In this document: positions 13,579 through 21,957 of the stretch, in pieces
Numbering within the stretch: position 1 is the first letter of the stretch
How the letters are laid out: every line of letters begins with the position of its first letter
Assembly: GCF_013761175.1 (NCBI RefSeq)
Contig: NZ_JACDUR010000001.1
Coordinates: forward strand, 868,001-932,000
DNA: 64,000 nt
Direction: 5' to 3'
Source: Nonomuraea soli
GTDB taxonomy: Bacteria; Actinomycetota; Actinomycetes; Streptosporangiales; Streptosporangiaceae
The notes under the pieces: model-generated
Database searches by the model: none
What the model was told of the DNA's origin: nothing
What the model saw: the letters and a program-made list of their open reading frames with translations, nothing else
Program-made: the position numbers and the translations under genes

Positions 13579-15255
13579 TCAGCTGCAGGTTAGCTTCGGC
13601 TCCGGCGCGTAGACCGTGTGGAAACGCTCCTCCTTCAGGACCTTGCCGTCCCGCTTGAAGATGCGCCAGACGTCGATGTCGAAGCCCTGGGCTCCCGGCA
13701 TCGGGATGCACTCGGGGCCCGACTCGCTGAGCGTCTCGAACGAGCGGTGGTTGTACGGTCCCGACGTGCGCGAGGAGATGTCGTAGCGCTTGGTGCTCCA
13801 GAACTGCACGGTCACCGAGGTGGCGGTGTAGGAGGCCTTGACCAGCACGCCGTACTTCGAGTCGTTCTTCCACCGGAAGTCCGGCTGCGGGAAGGAGACG
13901 GTCGACTCGCGTCCGGCCGGGTAGCGGGAGATGTAGTACTGGTGCGCCCGGTGCTGCACGTCCTTGAAGCCGCCGAAGAACACCGCGTTGAACATGGTGG
14001 TGGCGAACTGCGAGACGCCGCCGCCCACGTCGTTGACGAACCGGTTGTTGAGGATCATCGGCGCCTCGACGAAGCCGCGGGCCTTGTCGCGCTTGCCGAC
14101 GACGCCGTTGAGCGAGAACGTCTCGCCCGGCATCACGACGTGGCCGTCGAGGATGTCGGAGATCACGTGGATGTTGGTCACCCGCGGCGCGCAGCAGGGA
14201 TAGTTCGTGGTGAACTGGCTGACCTTCTCCTTGATGCCGAGCTTCTCCGCCTTCTCCGTGGTGAGCTTGGGAGCGGTCTCCTTCAGCGGCACCTCGACCG
14301 TACGGCTGCCGCCCTGCGCCAGGGCGGCGGCGACGGCCTGGCCGAGCGCGGGCTCGTCCAGGCCCTTGCCGGGTACGGCGGGCACCACGCGCGGCCTGCC
14401 CTTGACGATCTTGAAGGAGGCGTCCTTGGGCAGGTGCTCCTCGTCGACGAGCCGGCCGCCCAGGTCGGAGGTGAGCTTGCCGGCGTTGAAGCGCGGCTCG
14501 AAGCCGCCCTTGCCGTCGGACAGGAAACGCAGCCTGGCGGCGAGCTGCTCGCGGGTGAGCGTCGCCTTCCTGGATCCGCTGGTGAGCGTCAGCGGGGCCG
14601 CGATCGCCTCGCGCGCGGTGGTCGCGGCCAGCTTCTCGACCGTGGCGCGGTCGGCCTGCGGCAGCACCGGCTTGACCGGGATGGTGATCGGGCCCTCGGC
14701 GCGCAGGTACGCCTGCCGTACGGCCTGGGCGGCGGCGTCCCTGTCGACGGCGCGCCCCGCCTTGGGCAGCACCGTCACCGGCTCCAGGCCCCGGTAGAGC
14801 ACGCCGCCCTCGCGCGGTTTCTGGTCGACCTTCTTGGCCTCCTCGGCGATGGCGGCCGACAGCTTGGCGTCGTCGACCTTGACGACCGGCGGCACGGCTC
14901 GGCGCCCGAACAGGGAGCGGGCGACGCCGGCCGGGGTCAGCGCGCCGTCGCGGGCGGTGGCCACGGTGGCGGCGGTGTCGAGGGAAAGGCCGAGTTGTCC
15001 GGGCCTCAGCCGTACCTCGGTGCCGGCGAAGTCGAGCGTCAGGGGTCCGTCGGCCAGGTAGGCCAGGTCCGTGGCGAGCTTCGCCTCGGCGGCACGGGGA
15101 TCCAGGCCGCCCAGGTCGACGTCGGCCACGCGGGTGCCCGGCGGCACCTCGCCCGCCAGCGTGGCGGCGGGGATGCCGTAGGCGAGGGCCGGGAGGAGGA
15201 CCAGCGCGGCCGCGAGCATGATCCAGGGCCGCTTAGCGTGCGTCCTCATGGGCAC
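13579..15255 (-). CDS. VanW family protein with YoaR-like peptidoglycan-binding domains
   Basis: The 558-residue protein starts with a signal-anchor (RPWIMLAAALVLLPALAYGIPA), followed by two YoaR-type repeats (about 40-150 and 170-310) and a C-terminal VanW domain with the hallmark VMPGETFSLNGVVG, GGGVSQFATTMFNAVFFGGF and SRYPAGRESTVSFP. These are cell-surface proteins presumed to act on peptidoglycan; VanW domains were named from vancomycin-resistance clusters but are widespread. The start may be GTG 15255 or ATG 15249; neither has a clear ribosome-binding site. It follows the acyl-CoA synthetase gene by 13 bp, so both may be co-transcribed. Confidence 0.9.
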   Translation of the reverse strand: MPMRTHAKRPWIMLAAALVLLPALAYGIPAATLAGEVPPGTRVADVDLGGLDPRAAEAKLATDLAYLADGPLTLDFAGTEVRLRPGQLGLSLDTAATVATARDGALTPAGVARSLFGRRAVPPVVKVDDAKLSAAIAEEAKKVDQKPREGGVLYRGLEPVTVLPKAGRAVDRDAAAQAVRQAYLRAEGPITIPVKPVLPQADRATVEKLAATTAREAIAAPLTLTSGSRKATLTREQLAARLRFLSDGKGGFEPRFNAGKLTSDLGGRLVDEEHLPKDASFKIVKGRPRVVPAVPGKGLDEPALGQAVAAALAQGGSRTVEVPLKETAPKLTTEKAEKLGIKEKVSQFTTNYPCCAPRVTNIHVISDILDGHVVMPGETFSLNGVVGKRDKARGFVEAPMILNNRFVNDVGGGVSQFATTMFNAVFFGGFKDVQHRAHQYYISRYPAGRESTVSFPQPDFRWKNDSKYGVLVKASYTATSVTVQFWSTKRYDISSRTSGPYNHRSFETLSESGPECIPMPGAQGFDIDVWRIFKRDGKVLKEERFHTVYAPEPKLTCS

Positions 15256-15268
15256 ACTTTAGTGGGAT

Positions 15269-16975
15269 TTAGCCACCATAAAGGGCGTCGATCTCCCCGG
15301 CGAAGTCCCGCATGACCAGGTTGCGCTTGACCTTGAGCGTCGGCGTGAGGTGCCCGGACTCCTCGGTCAGGTCCGACTCCAGGACCACGAACTTCTTGAT
15401 CTGCTCGGGCCGCGAGACGGTCGCGTTCGCGGCGTCGACGGCCTTCTGCACCTCGGCCTGGATCTGCTCCTGCGTCAGCCGCACCTGCGCCAGCGCCTCG
15501 GGGTCGAGCGTGACCAGCACCGCCACGAACGGCCGGTTCTCGCCCACCACCATCGCCTGGGAGACGATCGGGCTGGCCCGGACGATGTCCTCCAGGGGCC
15601 CCGGCGCGACGTTCTTGCCCGCCGCGGTCACCAGGATCTCCTTCTTGCGCCCGGTGATGCGCAGGTAGCCGTCGCCGTCGAGCTCGCCCACGTCGCCCGT
15701 GGCGTACCAGCCGTCGGACAGCGCCTGGGCGGTGGCCTCCGGGTTGTTCCAGTAGCCGTCGAAGATGTGGCGGCCCCTGGCCAGCACCTCGCCGTCGTCG
15801 GCGATGCGGACCGAGGTGCCGGGCAGCGGGCGGCCGACGGTGCCGACCTTGTTGCCGCCCGGCATGTTGACCGAGATCGGCGCGGTGGTCTCGGTCAGGC
15901 CGTAGCCCTCGAAGACCTCGATGCCGACGCCGCGGAAGAAGTGGCCGAGCCGCTCGCCCAGCGCCGAGCCGCCGCTGACGGCCGCGGTCAGGCGGCCGCC
16001 CGTGGCCGCGCGCAGCTTGCCGTACACCAGCCTGTCGAAGATCCAGTGCAGGAACTTCGGCGAGCCGGTCCTGCTGTAGGAGACCGCCACCGAGGCGGCC
16101 TTGGCGAAGATCCTGCCCTTGCCGTCGGCCGTCGCCTTCTGCTCGGCGCCGTTGTAGACCTTCTCGAACACGCGCGGCACGCCCAGCAGGAAGCTCGGCT
16201 GGAAACTGGCCAGGTCGGGCGCGACGTTCTTCATGTTCGGCGTGTGGCCCAGGACGGCGCCGGTCTCCACGAAGACCACCTGGATCACCCGGGCGAAGAT
16301 GTGCGCCAGCGGCAGGAAGAGCAGCGCCGAGACGCCGGGACCCGAGAACAGCGGCGCCAGCGGCCCCTTGACCACGTTGAGCGCCACGAACAGCAGGTTG
16401 TCGTGCGTGATCCGGCAGCCCTTGGGGCGGCCGGTGGTGCCCGAGGTGTAGACGATCGTGGCCAGGTCGGCGGCCTTGAGAGCCGCGCGGCGCGCGTGCA
16501 GCTCGTCGTCGGAGACGCCCGAGCCGTCGAGGGACTCGTCGACGCGCCAGACGTTCTTCAGCTCCGGCACCGCCTCGGCGACCGTCTTGGCGTGGTCGTC
16601 GAGCTCCACGAAGGCCGCCTTGGCGCCGCTGTCGGTGAGGATCCAGCGCACCTGCTCGGCGGAGGAGGTCTCGTAGATCGGCACCGTGACCGCGCCCGCC
16701 GCCCAGATCGCGTAGTCGACGAGGGTCCACTCGTAGCGGGTGCGCGACATCAGCGCGACCCGGTCGCCGGGGCCGATGCCCGCGGCGATCAGACCCTTGG
16801 CCACGGCGGCGACCTCGTCGCGGAACCGGGCCGCGCTCACCTCCGGCCAGGCGTCGCCGTCCTTGCGGCGCAGCACCACCGCGTCGGGCTGCTCCTGGGC
16901 GCGTCGGAAGACGGTCTCGGCCAGATTCGCCGACTCGGGCACATCCACCAGGACAGGGACGCTGTACTCACGCAC
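15269..16975 (-). CDS. Long-chain fatty acid--CoA ligase (AMP-forming)
   Basis: A 568-residue member of the adenylate-forming superfamily, closest in pattern to FadD15-type long-chain acyl-CoA synthetases. The P-loop-like motif YTSGTTGRPKG (176-186), the YGLTET core (GYGLTETTAPIS), the hinge region YATGDVGELDGDGYLRITGRKKE and the terminal catalytic-lysine block TPTLKVKRN are all present. It activates fatty acids with ATP and CoA for beta-oxidation or lipid synthesis in the cytoplasm. GTG 16975 is supported by GAGGAG seven bases upstream. It is divergent from the metallophosphoesterase gene across a 60-bp gap. Confidence 0.94.
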   Translation of the reverse strand: MREYSVPVLVDVPESANLAETVFRRAQEQPDAVVLRRKDGDAWPEVSAARFRDEVAAVAKGLIAAGIGPGDRVALMSRTRYEWTLVDYAIWAAGAVTVPIYETSSAEQVRWILTDSGAKAAFVELDDHAKTVAEAVPELKNVWRVDESLDGSGVSDDELHARRAALKAADLATIVYTSGTTGRPKGCRITHDNLLFVALNVVKGPLAPLFSGPGVSALLFLPLAHIFARVIQVVFVETGAVLGHTPNMKNVAPDLASFQPSFLLGVPRVFEKVYNGAEQKATADGKGRIFAKAASVAVSYSRTGSPKFLHWIFDRLVYGKLRAATGGRLTAAVSGGSALGERLGHFFRGVGIEVFEGYGLTETTAPISVNMPGGNKVGTVGRPLPGTSVRIADDGEVLARGRHIFDGYWNNPEATAQALSDGWYATGDVGELDGDGYLRITGRKKEILVTAAGKNVAPGPLEDIVRASPIVSQAMVVGENRPFVAVLVTLDPEALAQVRLTQEQIQAEVQKAVDAANATVSRPEQIKKFVVLESDLTEESGHLTPTLKVKRNLVMRDFAGEIDALYGG

Positions 16976-17035
16976 GGAAATACTCCTCAGGACGGACGAT
17001 ACTCACGCTAGCAGCAGCTCCGTAGGATGACGGCC

Positions 17036-17803
17036 ATGCGACTTCATGTCGTCAGCGACGTCCACGGCAGGGCCGACGCCCTCGCCCGCGCCGGTGAGGG
17101 CGCCGACGCCCTGATCTGCCTGGGAGACCTCATCCTCTTCGTCGACTACGACGACCCCGCGCAGGGCATCTTCGCCGAGCTGTTCGGCGCCGACAACGCC
17201 GCGCGGTTCATCGCGCTGCGCACCGCCAAACGTTTCGACGAGGCCCGCGCGATGTCGGCCGCGCTGTGGGCGTCGCTGGACGGCGATCCGCGCGAGCACA
17301 TCGAACGCAACGTGCGCCGGCAGTACGAAACGCTGTTCGCCGCGATGCCGGAACCCGCCTACCTCACCTACGGCAACGTCGACCTGCCCCGCATGTGGGC
17401 CGACCACCTGCGGCCCGGCCACCGGGTGCTCGACGGCGAGACCGCCGAGATCGGCGGGCTGCGCTTCGGCTTCGTCGGGGGAGGGCTGCGCACCGTCTAC
17501 CGCACGCCCAACGAGCTCGACGACGACGTCTTCGACGCCAAGGTGGCGGCCCTGGGCGAGGTCGACGTGCTGTGCACACACATCCCGCCCGCCGTTCCCC
17601 AGCTGCTCTACGACACCGTCGCCCGGCGGCACGAGCGCGGCAGCGAGGCCACCCTGGAGCTGATCAGGAGAGTCCAGCCCCGCTACGCCCTCTTCGGCCA
17701 CGTGCACCAGCCGCTCTACCCGCGCATGCGCATCGGGCGCACCGAGTGCGTCAACGTCGGACACTTCCGGGGAAAGGGCGTTCCCTACATCCTCGAATGG
17801 TGA
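17036..17803 (+). CDS. Calcineurin-like metallophosphoesterase
   Basis: A 255-residue protein with the ordered metal-binding blocks of the superfamily: SDVHGR near the N-terminus, CLGDLI, the YGNVD block (GN-D/H), then VLCTHIPP and FGHVHQP near the C-terminus. These bind a dinuclear metal centre and hydrolyse phosphoesters. The start ATG 17036 is preceded by TAGGATG; an in-frame ATG at 17027 would add only three residues. Substrate is unknown; actinobacterial homologues precede SRPBCC and ArsA-like genes as here, suggesting a conserved operon. Confidence 0.88.
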   Translation: MRLHVVSDVHGRADALARAGEGADALICLGDLILFVDYDDPAQGIFAELFGADNAARFIALRTAKRFDEARAMSAALWASLDGDPREHIERNVRRQYETLFAAMPEPAYLTYGNVDLPRMWADHLRPGHRVLDGETAEIGGLRFGFVGGGLRTVYRTPNELDDDVFDAKVAALGEVDVLCTHIPPAVPQLLYDTVARRHERGSEATLELIRRVQPRYALFGHVHQPLYPRMRIGRTECVNVGHFRGKGVPYILEW

Positions 17804-17824
17804 CCTGACCGGTACGGTGGTCGC

Positions 17825-18256
17825 ATGGCTGATCGCACCACTTCGAGCATCACCATCGCCGCCGACCGCGCGAGCGTGATGGCGGTCATCGCGGACTTCG
17901 CCGCCTACCCCGAATGGGCCGGGCAGGTGAAGAAGGCGGAGGTCCTCAGCTACCACGACGACGGGCAGCCGGCCGAGGTGCGCTTCGTGCTGGACGCCGG
18001 GGTCATCAGCGACGCCTACACCCTGCTCTACCAGTGGGAGCACTCGGGCGTCTCCTGGCAGACCTCCGAGTCGGGCACCATGGTCTCCACCCTGACCGGG
18101 AGTTACCTCCTGGCCGACGTGGGCAGTGGAACCCAAGTGACATACGAACTGGCCGTCGAGCTCAAGGTGCCGATGATCGGCATGATCAAGCGCAAGGCCG
18201 AGAAGGTCATCGTCGACACGGCCCTCAAAGGCCTGAAGAAGCGTGTAGAGGCTTGA
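17825..18256 (+). CDS. SRPBCC family (START-like) lipid-binding protein
   Basis: A 143-residue protein of the polyketide cyclase/dehydrase and lipid transport superfamily, with the typical opening SSITIAADRASVMAVIADFAAYPEWAGQVKKAEVL and a long C-terminal helix ending KAEKVIVDTALKGLKKRVEA. The fold makes a hydrophobic cavity for lipids, sterols or aromatic intermediates. It lies 21 bp after the phosphoesterase gene and overlaps the ArsA-like gene by one base (TGATG), so it is co-expressed with them. Ligand unknown. Confidence 0.85.
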   Translation: MADRTTSSITIAADRASVMAVIADFAAYPEWAGQVKKAEVLSYHDDGQPAEVRFVLDAGVISDAYTLLYQWEHSGVSWQTSESGTMVSTLTGSYLLADVGSGTQVTYELAVELKVPMIGMIKRKAEKVIVDTALKGLKKRVEA

Positions 18257-19404
18257 TGAGGGTCCTGCTGTTCACCGGCAAGGGCGGGGTGGGCAAGACC
18301 ACGGCCGCCGCCGCGACGGCCACACTGGCGGCGCGGCGGGGGCTGAAGACCCTCGTGGTCTCCACCGACACGGCGCACTCCCTGGCCGACGCCCTGGGGG
18401 TCGAGGTCGGGGACGAGCCCGTCGAGATCGCTCCGGCGCTTCACCTGCACCAGGTCGACACCCAGCGCTCGCTAGAGCGCCACTGGGGCGAGCTGCAAGA
18501 CTACCTGCGCAACGTCCTGGGCGAGCTGGGCCTCGACGAGATCACCTCCGAGGAGATCACCGTCCTGCCCGGCGCCGAAGAGGTCATCGCCCTGCTGGAG
18601 CTGCGCGAGCAGGCCCAGACCGGGCGCTGGGACGTGATCGTGGTCGACTGCGCGCCGACCGCCGAGACGCTGCGCCTGCTGGCCCTGCCCGAGGCGCTCG
18701 ACTGGCACGTCAGCAAGCTGCTGCCGGTCGGCCGCAGGATCCTCAAGATCGTCGGCCCGTTCGTCAAGAGCATGGCCAGGGTCAGCACCCCGGGCGACGA
18801 CGTCATGAGCGCCACCGAGCGGTTCCACCGCGGCATGCTGGAGGTGCGCGAGCTGCTCACCGGACCCGGCGCCTCCGTCAGGCTCGTGTTCACCCCCGAG
18901 TCCGTGGTGCTCGCCGAGGCACGCCGCACCCTGACCCTGCTCAACCTGTACGGCTACCGCGTCGACGCGGTGATCGCCAACCGGGTCTTCCCCTCCGAGG
19001 GCGCCGACGCCTGGCGCGCCAGGTGGGTCGAGGCGCAGTCGCGTTTCCTGGGCGAGGCCGAGCAGTCGTTCGCGCCCCTGCCGATCCACACCGTGCCCTA
19101 CCTGGCCGCCGAACCCGTCGGGGTCGAGGCGCTGGCCGAGGTGGGCCAGGCCCTGTACGGCGACGCCGACCCGTTCGCCGCTCCCACGATGGAGCCGCCC
19201 CTGCGCGTCGAGGGCACGACGCTCACCCTCGACCTGCCAGGAGCCCGCAAGGGTGACGTCGACCTGGCACGCAAGGGAGAGGAGCTGATCGTCACCGCCG
19301 GGCCGTACCGCAGGATCATCGCCCTGCCTGCGGCGTTGTCGCGGCGCAAGGTCGCCTCGGCGGCGCTCGACGACGGCGTCCTGGAGGTACGGTTCGAGGC
19401 ATGA
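18256..19404 (+). CDS. ArsA/GET3-type ATPase with C-terminal HSP20-like domain
   Basis: A single-domain SIMIBI ATPase of 382 residues. The deviant Walker A FTGKGGVGKTT is at residues 6-16, the Switch I aspartate in STDTAHSLADALG, and the A-loop DCAPTAETLRLL follows; the C-terminal 75 residues (after PPLRVEGTTLTLDLPGA) form the alpha-crystallin-like domain found in many bacterial ArsA homologues. No CXC metalloid-binding cysteine pair typical of true arsenite pumps is seen, and no arsB is nearby, so arsenic transport is unlikely; a role in targeting or sorting membrane proteins or lipids is more plausible. It overlaps both neighbours by 1 and 4 bases. Confidence 0.88.
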   Translation: MRVLLFTGKGGVGKTTAAAATATLAARRGLKTLVVSTDTAHSLADALGVEVGDEPVEIAPALHLHQVDTQRSLERHWGELQDYLRNVLGELGLDEITSEEITVLPGAEEVIALLELREQAQTGRWDVIVVDCAPTAETLRLLALPEALDWHVSKLLPVGRRILKIVGPFVKSMARVSTPGDDVMSATERFHRGMLEVRELLTGPGASVRLVFTPESVVLAEARRTLTLLNLYGYRVDAVIANRVFPSEGADAWRARWVEAQSRFLGEAEQSFAPLPIHTVPYLAAEPVGVEALAEVGQALYGDADPFAAPTMEPPLRVEGTTLTLDLPGARKGDVDLARKGEELIVTAGPYRRIIALPAALSRRKVASAALDDGVLEVRFEA

Positions 19405-19814
19405 CTGAGACTCCCAGGCAGCCGGGCAAAGACCCCATCGGCACCGTGACCGACGAGGCGCGCAAGCTCTTCGAGGCCATCCAGGGCCGCGCCACCCGCC
19501 AGGTCGGCAAGTCGGTGCTCGGCTCCTTCACCGGGGGCGGGCGCCAGGACCGCGGAGACGTGTGGAGCGAGGCGGTCTCCGAACACGACGAATACATCTG
19601 CCGGGCCTGTCCCTGGTGCCGGGCGATCGCCGCCCAGCGCGAAGCCGGAGGGTATCGCGAAAGCGGCGCCGACGTCGCCGAGCACCTGGCCGCGGCGGGT
19701 GGCGAACTGTTCGCCGCCTTCCGCCAGGCACTCGACACGCTGAGCCGACCCGCACCCAGGCGACGCCCAGACGACGAGACCAGGCAGAATGTGGAGCACA
19801 TCGACCTGGGCTGA
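19401..19814 (+). CDS. Small conserved protein with CxxCPWC motif (DUF5304-like)
   Basis: This 137-residue protein starts in an ATGA overlap with the ArsA-like gene. It has a central cysteine cluster YICRACPWCRAIAA, reminiscent of redox or zinc centres, and a charged C-terminal tail. The arrangement SRPBCC-ArsA-this gene-glucokinase is recurrent in actinobacteria as far as is recalled; assignment to DUF5304 is tentative. Cytoplasmic, function unknown; co-translation suggests it partners the ATPase. Confidence 0.75.
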   Translation: MTETPRQPGKDPIGTVTDEARKLFEAIQGRATRQVGKSVLGSFTGGGRQDRGDVWSEAVSEHDEYICRACPWCRAIAAQREAGGYRESGADVAEHLAAAGGELFAAFRQALDTLSRPAPRRRPDDETRQNVEHIDLG

Positions 19815-19828
19815 AAGGGATCGGCGGA

Positions 19829-20761
19829 ATGCTCACGATCGGCATTGACATCGGCGGTACGAAAGTGGCCGCGGGCGTGGTCGACGAGGAAGGCACGATC
19901 CTCGCGCAGGCCCTGCGGCCCACCCCCGCCGACCGGCCGGACCAGGTCGCCGAGACCGTGGCCGACGTGGTGCGCGAGCTGTCGGCCGACCGGCAGATCG
20001 AGGCCATCGGCGTGGGCGCCGCAGGATTCGTCGACGAGACGCGCTCCGTGGTGCGGTTCGCCCCCAACCTCGCCTGGCGTGAGGAACCACTGCAGAAGAA
20101 GATCACCGAACTGGTCGGCCTGCCCGTGGTCGTCGAGAACGACGCCAACGCCATGGCCTGGGCCGAGAGCAAGTTCGGCGCCGGACGCGACCAGGACCAC
20201 ATCGTCTGCATCACCGTCGGCACCGGCATCGGCGGCGGCCTCATCTTCGACGGCGCCCTGTACAGAGGGCGCTGGGGCATGGGCGCCGAGCTCGGCCACA
20301 TGCAGGTCGTGCCCGAGGGCAAGAAGTGCGGCTGCGGCAACCTCGGCTGCTGGGAGCAGTACGCCAGCGGCAACGCCCTGGTCGCCCACGCCCGCGAGAT
20401 CTCCACGGCCACGCCCGAGCGCGCGCGAATCCTGCTGGAGCTCGCAGGGGGCAGCATCGAGGGCGAGGAGGTCACCGAGGCCGCCCGCCAGGGCGACGAG
20501 GCCTGCCTGGAAGCCTTCGCCTCCCTGGCCGAGTGGCTCGGCCAAGGCATGGCCGACCTGGCCGCCATCCTCGACCCCGGCTGCTTCATCGTCGGCGGCG
20601 GCGTCTCACGCGCCTCCGACCTGTTCCTCGACCGCGCCCGCGACAGCTTCCAGCGCAGGCTCACCGGCCGGGGCCACCGGCCCTTCGCCGAGGTGCGCCT
20701 GGCCGAGCTGGGCGCGTCCGCCGGACTCGTCGGGGCTGCGGACCTGGCCCGCCAGCGCTAA
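19829..20761 (+). CDS. ROK family glucokinase
   Basis: A 310-residue ROK sugar kinase. The N-terminal ATP-binding motif GIDIGGTKVAAGVVD, catalytic DANAMAWAE segment (VVVENDANAMAWAE), the glycine-rich VGTGIGGGLIFDG and the zinc-binding CGCGNLGCWEQYASG are all intact. These identify actinobacterial ATP-dependent glucokinase (GlkA type), which phosphorylates glucose and in Streptomyces also mediates carbon catabolite repression. ATG 19829 follows AAAGGGA. It is 14 bp after the CxxC protein gene and may be the end of that operon or have its own promoter. Confidence 0.93.
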   Translation: MLTIGIDIGGTKVAAGVVDEEGTILAQALRPTPADRPDQVAETVADVVRELSADRQIEAIGVGAAGFVDETRSVVRFAPNLAWREEPLQKKITELVGLPVVVENDANAMAWAESKFGAGRDQDHIVCITVGTGIGGGLIFDGALYRGRWGMGAELGHMQVVPEGKKCGCGNLGCWEQYASGNALVAHAREISTATPERARILLELAGGSIEGEEVTEAARQGDEACLEAFASLAEWLGQGMADLAAILDPGCFIVGGGVSRASDLFLDRARDSFQRRLTGRGHRPFAEVRLAELGASAGLVGAADLARQR

Positions 20762-20770
20762 CGTCTGGGT

Positions 20771-21478
20771 GTGCGGATCGGCACCTACAACATCAGGGGC
20801 ATGCACGACGACGTCCCCGCCCTGGTCAGAGTCATCCAGGCGATGGACTGCGACGTGTTGTGCGTCCAGGAGGCCCCCAAGTTCCTGTGGTGGCGCAGCA
20901 AACGCCACGAACTGGCCGACCTCACCGGCATGCGCATCGCCGCCGGTCGCCGCCTGGCGGGGCTGGCCGTCTACGTCCGCCCGGGGGTGAAGGTCCTGCA
21001 CGAGGAGACCCACGTGCTGAAGATCTTCTTCCCCCGGGAGATCCGCGGTCTGGCCCTGGCCGTCGTCGAGGTCGAGGGCGTACGGCTCGCGGTCGGCTCG
21101 ATCCACCTCGCCCTCGTGCCCGCCCAGCGGCTGCACCACGCCAACCAGATCATGAGCCTCGTCGAGGCCGCCGCCGCCCGCTTCTCCGCCATCCCCGTGG
21201 TCTGCGGCGACCTCAACGAGACCGACCACCAGCCGACCTGGCGCTACTTCGCCGGCCGGCTGTCCGACTGCTACCCGGCGGCGCCACGCGGCGACGGCCG
21301 CACCTTCACCGCCCGCAACCCCTCCTCGCGCATCGACGCCGTCTTCGCCGGGCCAGGCCTGCGGATCGACTGGTGCGGCGGCGCCGAGGCCGCCCCCGCG
21401 GACCTCGTCAGCGCCACCGACCACCTGCCGGTCATCGCCTCGCTGACACCGGCACCTCCGCCCGCCGATACTCCATGA
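20771..21478 (+). CDS. Endonuclease/exonuclease/phosphatase (EEP) family hydrolase
   Basis: A 235-residue protein with the EEP signature order: TYNIRGMHDD at the start (catalytic Asn), VLCVQEAP (metal-binding Glu), GSIHLAL, VVCGDLNETD (Asp/Asn) and the terminal SATDHLPVIA (catalytic Asp-His). Members are Mg-dependent phosphodiesterases acting on nucleic acids, inositol phosphates or lipids. It starts with GTG nine bases after the glucokinase stop. Its 3' end overlaps the convergent lipocalin-like gene by 47 bp, an unusual overlap for this window. Substrate is not evident. Confidence 0.87.
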   Translation: MRIGTYNIRGMHDDVPALVRVIQAMDCDVLCVQEAPKFLWWRSKRHELADLTGMRIAAGRRLAGLAVYVRPGVKVLHEETHVLKIFFPREIRGLALAVVEVEGVRLAVGSIHLALVPAQRLHHANQIMSLVEAAAARFSAIPVVCGDLNETDHQPTWRYFAGRLSDCYPAAPRGDGRTFTARNPSSRIDAVFAGPGLRIDWCGGAEAAPADLVSATDHLPVIASLTPAPPPADTP

Positions 21479-21878
21479 GCCAGTTCGTCTCGTAGGTCAC
21501 CCCGTCGTCCTGCGAGACCGCCTGCTCCCACGCCACCGTGCCGTCCGCCCTGCGCTCCCAGCGGAAGCGCAGGCCCGGCGCGTGGAACTCGCCGTGGTCG
21601 CCGTCGAACCTGCCCACCACCGGCGTGAAGTCGGGGGAGACCCGCGAGTCCAGCCACGCGTGGTGCCACAGATCCGTCGCCGGGTCGTAGGCGATGATCG
21701 CCAGGCCCTTGACCCGCTGACCGTCGGGGAAGACGGCCTGGAAGTTCTCCAGGATCACCCGGCCGTCGAGCCTCGGCTCGGCCGTCACCTGGGCCGTGAA
21801 CTCCTGCCACTGGCCGTCGCGTGATTTCTTGGAGTTGACCACGGTCCACGAGCCGAGCAGGAAGTCGAATGCGTTCAT
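21432..21878 (-). CDS. DUF1579-like lipocalin-fold small protein
   Basis: A 148-residue protein beginning FDFLLGSWTVVNSKK, a pattern typical of DUF1579 and related small beta-barrel families that open with FD-L-GxW, followed by alternating strands (RLDGRVILENFQAV, GLAIIAYDPATDLWHHAWLDSR, FRWERRADGTVAWEQAVSQDDG). The function of these families is unknown; ligand binding is assumed. It is transcribed toward the EEP gene and overlaps it by 47 bp at the 3' ends; both frames keep normal third-position bias outside the overlap, so both look real. Confidence 0.75.
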   Translation of the reverse strand: MNAFDFLLGSWTVVNSKKSRDGQWQEFTAQVTAEPRLDGRVILENFQAVFPDGQRVKGLAIIAYDPATDLWHHAWLDSRVSPDFTPVVGRFDGDHGEFHAPGLRFRWERRADGTVAWEQAVSQDDGVTYETNWLMEYRRAEVPVSARR

Positions 21879-21957
21879 GGGCCCAGGCTGCCGGGGCGGG
21901 GCCGCTCACAGCCACCATTCAGCCGTGGCCTAATCCACGTCACGGTACGATCAGGAC

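Noticed and set aside
18256..19404. Arsenite efflux ATPase
   Set aside because: No metalloid-binding cysteines and no ars genes nearby.
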